From contig NZ_AP025505.1 in NCBI RefSeq assembly GCF_024347575.1, positions 310,001 to 374,000 on the forward strand: a stretch of 64,000 nt of DNA, written 5' to 3'. This stretch comes from Vibrio pelagius. Its GTDB lineage: Bacteria > Pseudomonadota > Gammaproteobacteria > Enterobacterales > Vibrionaceae. Within the stretch, counting starts at the first letter, position 1, and each line of letters begins with the position of its first letter. Under the pieces are notes generated by a model. The model made no database searches. It had not been told where the DNA came from and saw only the letters and a program-made list of their open reading frames with translations. A program made the position numbers and the translations under genes. This document shows positions 58,505 through 64,000 of the stretch, one piece after another.

Positions 58505-60079
58505 CTATTGTTGGGTTTTCGACATCGCGTCTTCAATGACCTTGGTCATATCAAACGTCGAGCCGCCCTGTGTGGGCGGGTATTCTACCAACGATTGCAC
58601 GTGCTCCGTTACGATTTCAGATGCTGGAGCTAATAGCCAAGACATCTTCTGAATTAAATGCCCATTTGCATCAATTGAGTCATAACTTTCAAAAGGATCA
58701 GCTCTCAAATTGTAAATTTTAGGTTTCGAAAGTGGTAGCAGGTTGTCGTAGTAGTTCTCAGCAATAGCAAAATGGAACTTCCAGGGGCCGATTCGGATCG
58801 CTGAAAGTTGGCTTTCGAAGTAGTAAAGAATCGATTGTCGTGCAGACTTGTCACTTTCGCCTTTCCAATATGCAAGATTATCAACGCCATCAATAAACTG
58901 CTTTTTTTCTTTGATCACTTTGTCATTCACGTTCTTAATTCCGGCAGCCGCTGCGAGCGTGGTAAATAAGTCTTGGTGACCTTGGATACCATTTAGGATT
59001 TGACCAGCTGGAATTTGCGCGGGCCACCTAACCAGTGTAGGCACTCTGACACCGCCTTCATACGTTGTCATTTTTTCACCACGGAAAGGGGTGGTTCCTC
59101 CATGAGGCCATGAAGAGTGTTCCGGGCCGTTATCAGTGGTGTATACGACTATCGTATTGTCGGTAATTTTTCGCTTATCGATTTCAGATAGTAGGAATCC
59201 GATATCATCGTCATGTTGCAGCATGCCACTTCCATAGTAGTCAAATTCACTGGTGTAATTCTCTGCTGCGTAGCGCCACTTTTCATCCAATCGGGTGTAC
59301 AAGTGCATGCGACTGGTGTTCACCCACACAAAAAAAGGTTTGTCTTGCTCAATGGCTTTATCGATAAAGGTCAATGCAGCAGGGAGCATCTCTTGACGAT
59401 CAAAATCTTTCATCCGCTCCTGGCCAAGGGCACCTGTGTCTTCACACTTTTGTTTACCTACAACACCAAAACGCGGGTCTACGGTTGTGTCTTCTGTTTC
59501 TGTCGCGAAACAATGTAGAACGCCACGTGTACCAAATTTTTTGGCGTATTCTTCAACAGACCCTGAGTACGCTTTTGCAAAGTTTTGATAATCTCGCTGC
59601 TCATGCTCCTCTTGTGTGTTTAGGTGATATAGATTGCCGAAAAACTCGTCAAAGCCATGGACAGTAGGAAGGGCGAAATTGTGGTCTCCCAAATGGTTTT
59701 TACCGAACTGCCCGGTTGCGTAGCCGACGTCTTTAAGTTCTTCGGCTAGAGAAGGAGAGCCCTGTTTTATACCCAACGCACCCCCAGGCATGGCTACAGT
59801 TGTCATACCAGATCGAATCGGATATTGACCTGTGATGAATGCCGCACGACCCGCGGTACAACTAGGTTGGGCATAATGGTCGGTAAATCGAGCGCCTTGG
59901 GTGGCAATTTTATCTATATTAGGCGTGGTATAACCCATGGTACCCATACCGTAAGCACTAACGTTTTGCCAACCAATGTCGTCACCGAAAATCACAACAA
60001 TATTTGGCTTATCAACTGCAGCATTAATACTCGCGCAGAACAAAGCGCCTAGCGCTGCACCTAAAGTGAGAACTTTCAT
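58505..60079 (-). CDS. Periplasmic arylsulfatase
   Basis: 524 aa with signal peptide ([20 protein letters not shown]). Family S1 sulfatase: metal-binding [12 protein letters not shown] near residues 28-40, the modified-cysteine motif PSCTAGRAA (C74, matching C-x-[AP]-x-R) and later [17 protein letters not shown] near 325. The cysteine must become formylglycine; no maturase gene is in the window. The long C-terminus resembles sulfatases that act on aryl or carbohydrate sulfates. A seawater bacterium could use it to take sulfate from algal compounds; that is inference. Confidence 0.92.
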   Translation of the reverse strand: MKVLTLGAALGALFCASINAAVDKPNIVVIFGDDIGWQNVSAYGMGTMGYTTPNIDKIATQGARFTDHYAQPSCTAGRAAFITGQYPIRSGMTTVAMPGGALGIKQGSPSLAEELKDVGYATGQFGKNHLGDHNFALPTVHGFDEFFGNLYHLNTQEEHEQRDYQNFAKAYSGSVEEYAKKFGTRGVLHCFATETEDTTVDPRFGVVGKQKCEDTGALGQERMKDFDRQEMLPAALTFIDKAIEQDKPFFVWVNTSRMHLYTRLDEKWRYAAENYTSEFDYYGSGMLQHDDDIGFLLSEIDKRKITDNTIVVYTTDNGPEHSSWPHGGTTPFRGEKMTTYEGGVRVPTLVRWPAQIPAGQILNGIQGHQDLFTTLAAAAGIKNVNDKVIKEKKQFIDGVDNLAYWKGESDKSARQSILYYFESQLSAIRIGPWKFHFAIAENYYDNLLPLSKPKIYNLRADPFESYDSIDANGHLIQKMSWLLAPASEIVTEHVQSLVEYPPTQGGSTFDMTKVIEDAMSKTQQ

Positions 60080-60369
60080 ATATTAAACCTTCATTGACGT
60101 AGTACTTTTTGAGTGTAGTAGACATCTTGATATTGTGGTGGTCACAGTGACATTGTTTATGTCTAGTGATCACACGTTGGGAGCATACTTTGCGGATTTA
60201 CAGCGGCAAATTGTGGCCTGAACATAGACTCTTAACATTTCAGTATGCGTGAACATGGGGAAAACTAGCGGGCCTTTGTCAGAAATTTCTGGTTTATGGG
60301 GCGGGCTCTAGACTACGGGCTGCTGCTAAAGTACAACTCTGCATCTTTTAGATGTATTTGAAGAGAACC

Positions 60370-60924
60370 ATGAAGCAAGCTAGAGGATTCACTCTTATCG
60401 AGTTAGTTGTCGTCATTGTGTTGTTGGGTATTTTAAGTGTTACGGCGGCTCCTAAGTTCTTAAACCTACAAGACAGTGCAAGACTTAGCGTCATGGAAAG
60501 TGTTAAAGCAACATTGCAGTTTGTCGTCGAAGGGGTGTACTACAAATCTGTCATCTTGGGGACTGATCAACAATACGAGGTAATCACGGATGTGAATGGT
60601 ATCCAAATACAAACGTACTATGGTTACCCGCAAGAAATCTGGGACAACAAACTCGAGCACCTAATGGACAATGATTATGTGTATCTGGGAAATGCCTATA
60701 AAGATAGCAGTGTGTTCAACGAAATTTGTCAGGCCCCGGTTTGTGTAGTTGACCAAATTAAACTTAACAAATTCTTACCCGTAGATACCGAAGCCTATGC
60801 ATTAGCACTCTTCCCCAAAGGCCACTCAGCAGGCACCAATTGTGCCGTCAGTTACTATTTTACCGTTGATCGGTCTTTGGGCGTTGCCGATGTTAACGTT
60901 GAGTTGATCGCTAATGGTTGCTAG
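60370..60924 (+). CDS. Type IV pilin-like protein (MSHA-like), orphan
   Basis: 184 aa from the ATG at 60370, preceded by GAAGAGA; an ATG at 60352 would only lengthen the leader. The prepilin site MKQARG|FTLIELVVVIVLLGIL is classic (glycine, then phenylalanine, Glu at +5). The C-terminal globular part has cysteines (EICQAPVC, GTNC, ANGC) that may form disulfides as in MshA-type pilins. No other pilus gene is nearby, so assembly would need a type IV pilus or type II secretion system elsewhere. Confidence 0.85.
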   Translation: MKQARGFTLIELVVVIVLLGILSVTAAPKFLNLQDSARLSVMESVKATLQFVVEGVYYKSVILGTDQQYEVITDVNGIQIQTYYGYPQEIWDNKLEHLMDNDYVYLGNAYKDSSVFNEICQAPVCVVDQIKLNKFLPVDTEAYALALFPKGHSAGTNCAVSYYFTVDRSLGVADVNVELIANGC

Positions 60925-61143
60925 CGAAACTTCTGGGAAACATCGCTGCTGCCTGTGCCTGCAAAGAGTTATATTGATGCCAACCTTTGTTTCTTTAATT
61001 TGCAGACAGTAGCGACTTGATTGGAATCTAGGAAACTCATTAAACCAATTGCAAAATGGTCTTTACGAACAAGCAAGTCTTCTTATCGACATCAATTGAC
61101 TAAATGTATGGACGGTCCGGAGTTTACCACGCAGTCGTTGGCT

Positions 61144-61449
61144 TTAAATACCACGAATAACCGCTGCCACGAACATGCCTGCTAGAATTGAAATCAATGG
61201 CTTTTTCAGTATCAAAGTACCAAATGCCGTTACTAGTAAAGCAAGCTTTCCGCCAAGATCGCTCGTAATCAGCATAGGTGCAATAATGGCAATCAGAACA
61301 GCCCCTGACATCGCTGTTATGAACTGTTGTACTCGATAATTTATTGGTACATAAGACATGATAAAAATGCCGCCCCATCGCGTAACAATTGTAACGATCG
61401 CCATGATGATAATGAGTAGCCATGTTCCTGTTTCTGTTGTATCAATCAT
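61144..61449 (-). CDS. azlD: AzlD-family branched-chain amino acid transport protein
   Basis: 101 aa from the ATG at 61449, overlapping the azlC stop by 8 bp; a TTG eight codons earlier is in frame. Four hydrophobic segments with the family pattern IVTRWGGIFIMSYVPINYRVQQFITAMSG in the first half. AzlD is the small partner of AzlC in export of branched-chain amino acids or analogues. Confidence 0.88.
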   Translation of the reverse strand: MIDTTETGTWLLIIIMAIVTIVTRWGGIFIMSYVPINYRVQQFITAMSGAVLIAIIAPMLITSDLGGKLALLVTAFGTLILKKPLISILAGMFVAAVIRGI

Positions 61450-62155
61450 CCTGTTTCTTATCTCCAATAACAATACCCATTAATCCTCCCGACAAAGCTC
61501 CAACAATGACGTGACTGTTTTCTGGTAAATAAAAATAAGCCGCAATGGATGTCACCCCAGCAACTAACCATATCATTGATGTTTTGTTATCTTTGTTGCC
61601 CTCTAGAACCATCGTTAATAAAAAACATCCCATGACCATGTCAAAACCAAAGCTGGAAGGGTTGCTAATGGTGTTGCCCAGATAAAATCCAGCCCATGTA
61701 CCCAAGGCCCAAAATGCCCACAGAGCAAGGCCACCACCAAACAAAAGGCCAAGTCCTTCTTGTACCTTGTTTTGGCTAAACGCTCGCATTGACAAAGCCC
61801 AGTTTGCATCAGAAGCAACCAACATAATGCTATAGCGGGTTATCGGATTTAGCTCTCGAATATGAGGATATAACGTTGCTCCAATTAACAAATGACGAGC
61901 ATTAATTGCAAACACCGTGATGGCTAGTGGTATAAGAGGCACGGATGTTCCCCATAGATCTAGCGCTCCAAATTGCGCGGCTCCAGCAAAAACTAAAGTA
62001 CTCATCCAAACCGATGATGATCCGCTCAATCCTTCTTGGGATGCCGCTAACCCGAATGCGGCACCAAATACGAAGACGAATACAGAGATAGGAATTAATC
62101 TGATGAATCCTTGTTGTATCCTTGGTATTTCCAAGCGTAAATCATGGGTATGCAT
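61442..62155 (-). CDS. azlC: AzlC-family branched-chain amino acid exporter
   Basis: 237 aa from the ATG at 62155; a GTG at 62197 would add 14 residues and neither start has a clear ribosome site. Multi-pass membrane protein with the AzlC pattern: IRLIPISVFVFVFGAAFGLAA, STLVFAGAAQFGALDLWG near residue 55 and FAINARHLLIGATLYPHI near 85. With AzlD it forms the exporter. Divergent from a LysR gene that likely controls it. Confidence 0.9.
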   Translation of the reverse strand: MHTHDLRLEIPRIQQGFIRLIPISVFVFVFGAAFGLAASQEGLSGSSSVWMSTLVFAGAAQFGALDLWGTSVPLIPLAITVFAINARHLLIGATLYPHIRELNPITRYSIMLVASDANWALSMRAFSQNKVQEGLGLLFGGGLALWAFWALGTWAGFYLGNTISNPSSFGFDMVMGCFLLTMVLEGNKDNKTSMIWLVAGVTSIAAYFYLPENSHVIVGALSGGLMGIVIGDKKQDD

Positions 62156-62261
62156 ATGAATATTCAATCTATTTTCTAATGACGAAGAACGTAACACTAG
62201 ACTAGATATATATTTGTGGAAAGCGCATAATTCAGGATATATTAATTCGAAAAGCGAATGT

Positions 62262-63128
62262 ATGAACTATCAAGACCTACAAATTGATTGGCTAAAATGT
62301 TTTGTTGCGGTGGTGGATTCGGGTTCTCTCTCCAACGCAACCGCTTTAGTGCACCGTTCACAGTCCGCCGTCAGTATGCAATTAAAGAAGCTAGAATCGG
62401 CGGTCGGCCAGAAGCTATTAATCAGAAATAACCGTCATATGGAACTAACGTCAGAAGGTCAGATGCTGCTTGGTTATGCGCGACGTATCTTAGATTTACA
62501 TTCAGAAGTACAGGCGGCATTCCACGGTGAAGAGTTAGTTGGTCAAGTAAAGTTAGGGGTGCCTGATGACTATGCAGCAAATTATCTGACACCTGTTTTA
62601 CGAAATTTTGCTCCTCGATTTGGTGGCGTAGAAATTGAATTAACGTGCGAACAATCAACGTCATTGATTCCTAAGATCGCAAGCAACGAATTAGATTTAG
62701 CTCTTGTATCTAGAGATAATGCCTTCCGAGGCACATTACTTTTTCATGAACCTATGGTTTGGGTTGGTACGCCTCAATTTGAACTGTGGCGACGAGAAAT
62801 ATTGCCAATTGCTGTTTATGAGAGCACGAGTCTTGCGAGAAGAAGCGCCATCAACTCACTCGCGTTACAAGGGAAACCGTATAAAGTGGTGTATAATAGC
62901 TCAAGTCTAGCTGGCCAAATCGCAGCAGTGGAAAGTGGCCTTGCTGTGGCGGTGTTCACGCAATGCAGTGTGCCATCTCATCTAACGGTACTTGGTGAAG
63001 AGCAGGGGCTTGGCCCGCTAGAGCCAATGGAAGTCTCTGTTTACCGGAGTGCTCATTCGAAAAGCTCGCAAGCCGTGGATTACCTTTATGACTTCCTAGT
63101 CAGAACATTGAGAAATTCGGCAGTATAA
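62262..63128 (+). CDS. LysR-family transcriptional regulator
   Basis: 288 aa from the ATG at 62262, which has the normal LysR start MNYQDLQIDWLKCFVAVVDSG; a TTG 16 codons earlier is unlikely. Helix-turn-helix GSLSNATALVHRSQSAVSMQLKKLE, effector domain beginning GQVKLGVPDDYAANYLTPVL. Divergent from azlCD and 73 bp before an oxidoreductase on the same strand; either or both may be its targets. Confidence 0.9.
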   Translation: MNYQDLQIDWLKCFVAVVDSGSLSNATALVHRSQSAVSMQLKKLESAVGQKLLIRNNRHMELTSEGQMLLGYARRILDLHSEVQAAFHGEELVGQVKLGVPDDYAANYLTPVLRNFAPRFGGVEIELTCEQSTSLIPKIASNELDLALVSRDNAFRGTLLFHEPMVWVGTPQFELWRREILPIAVYESTSLARRSAINSLALQGKPYKVVYNSSSLAGQIAAVESGLAVAVFTQCSVPSHLTVLGEEQGLGPLEPMEVSVYRSAHSKSSQAVDYLYDFLVRTLRNSAV

Positions 63129-63201
63129 AAGAACCGGGGTTATGTTTGGACAGACATAATTAAGAGACCTACCTTTCTCCACTCATACAAGTAACTTGAA
63201 A

Positions 63202-64000
63202 ATGACTGATACCACAATAAACACACGAGTTAACCAGTTCCGTTTCGGTCAACCCAGAGAATCATTGACTTTAGAGCGTCTACCTTTGGAATCGCTTAAG
63301 AATGACAAGATCCGAGTACGTATCGAAGCGACAAACATTAACCCAAGTGATCTGTTGTCTATTCATGGAGTAGGTCAGTATCGGCATTGTCATCAACCGC
63401 CCAGAGTTCCGGGATTTGAGGCCGTTGGGCTTGTAATAGAATCTAATGATGTGGAGTTTGTCGTTGGTCAGCGAGTTGTTGTAGCGACAAGTGGCACATG
63501 GCAGAAGTATATCGAGGTATCTCCGGACAACCTCTTTCATATTCCTCATCACCTGGGAAGTGGTTACGCATGCCAATTATATATTAACGCGCTCACTGCT
63601 TGGGTCTTGACCACTGAAATTGCTGCGTTGACAAAAGATGATGTACTGATTATTAACGCGGGAAATTCAGCAATAGGTAAGATTTTTGCCCAGTTATCCT
63701 CATCCCTAGGATTCACTCTTATTGCTGTCACGTCGAAGCCTGAACATTATCCATATAGTTCTAACCATGTAATAGACGCAAAAGTAGATCTAATCACTCA
63801 AATACACCAACTTGGTTTGCCTAGGCCCAATATCGCATTCGACGCTATTGGAGGTTGTAAGGGAACTGAGTTGGTTCATACCGTCTGCGATAATGGGCAG
63901 TACATCAACTATGGAACTCTTTCTCTGGAGTTTTATGAGCCTCGCTTTTATGAGTATATGAAAAACCATCACATTAACTTCAGTACATTTTTCTTGCGTT
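63202..64000 (+). CDS. MDR-superfamily zinc-type/quinone oxidoreductase (3' truncated)
   Basis: 266 codons visible, cut by the window end. N-terminal GroES-like fold: RIEATNINPSDLLSIHG and PRVPGFEAVGLVIES, then the cofactor-binding Rossmann part (VLIINAGNSAIGKIFAQL, where the usual GGxGxxG reads NAGNSAIG) and FDAIGG. Resembles mitochondrial-type trans-2-enoyl-CoA reductases and quinone oxidoreductases that use NADPH. No zinc-site cysteines are seen. Start at 63202 lies after a weak AACTTGAA; the true end is outside the window. Confidence 0.85.
   Translation, partial: MTDTTINTRVNQFRFGQPRESLTLERLPLESLKNDKIRVRIEATNINPSDLLSIHGVGQYRHCHQPPRVPGFEAVGLVIESNDVEFVVGQRVVVATSGTWQKYIEVSPDNLFHIPHHLGSGYACQLYINALTAWVLTTEIAALTKDDVLIINAGNSAIGKIFAQLSSSLGFTLIAVTSKPEHYPYSSNHVIDAKVDLITQIHQLGLPRPNIAFDAIGGCKGTELVHTVCDNGQYINYGTLSLEFYEPRFYEYMKNHHINFSTFFLR

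Overview
The window looks like part of a Vibrio genome, probably a Harveyi-clade species (V. parahaemolyticus / V. alginolyticus / V. harveyi relatives) and probably the smaller, more variable chromosome. The clues are a Vibrio-superintegron-type attC site, Fur-box-controlled siderophore uptake, the Vibrio-style Mrp antiporter operon and many LysR regulators. No rRNA, tRNA, CRISPR array or replication origin is visible. The species assignment is inference.

Layout. (1) 1-5.7 kb: ferric-siderophore uptake locus (two FecCD permeases, ATPase, convergent LysR regulator, TonB-dependent receptor with a Fur-box-like site). (2) 5.7-15.3 kb: accessory island with NUDIX and VOC genes between hairpin direct repeats, a HEPN-like gene that seems split by a frameshift, a SEC-C/HNH-like gene followed by an orphan integron attC, an Abi_2 abortive-infection gene, and a Gabija-like pair (OLD-type ATPase-TOPRIM plus UvrD-type helicase). 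(3) 15.5-17.5 kb: XRE-cupin regulator divergent from a B3/4-domain protein and a LysE exporter. (4) 18-24.1 kb: second siderophore uptake locus, with binding protein and receptor on one strand, permeases and ATPase on the other, and two Fur boxes between. (5) 24.2-36.3 kb: 6-phospho-beta-glucosidase, regulators, metabolite exporters, an alpha/beta hydrolase, VOC protein, a secreted ParB-like/pyrophosphatase fusion, a membrane diguanylate cyclase and an isochorismatase-like hydrolase.

(6) 36.3-37.6 kb: complete ISL3-type insertion sequence with 8-bp target duplication, inserted in the T-tract of the lacZ terminator. (7) 37.7-47.7 kb: galactoside utilisation. LamB-like porin, MalM-like lipoprotein and LacZ lie on the minus strand; GH36 alpha-galactosidase and a MelB-type symporter lie on the plus strand. 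Three copies of one LacI/GalR-type palindrome sit upstream of the three transcription units, so they are likely co-regulated by a repressor encoded elsewhere. The porin admits oligosaccharide, MelB carries it across the inner membrane, and the two galactosidases release galactose. (8) 47.8-53.5 kb: six-gene Mrp Na+/H+ antiporter operon (A/B fused), followed by a small zinc-ribbon gene and a tandem universal stress protein. (9) 55-64 kb: M13 metallopeptidase, a 56-codon ORF, LysR, arylsulfatase, orphan type IV pilin-like protein, AzlCD exporter with divergent LysR, and the start of an MDR-family oxidoreductase cut by the window edge.

The most interesting stretch is the island at 5.7-15.3 kb, where several probable anti-phage genes sit beside orphan integron material without an integrase. 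Other points of interest are the ParB-like/pyrophosphatase fusion, two 8-G tracts in the diguanylate cyclase, and the insertion sequence in the lacZ terminator.
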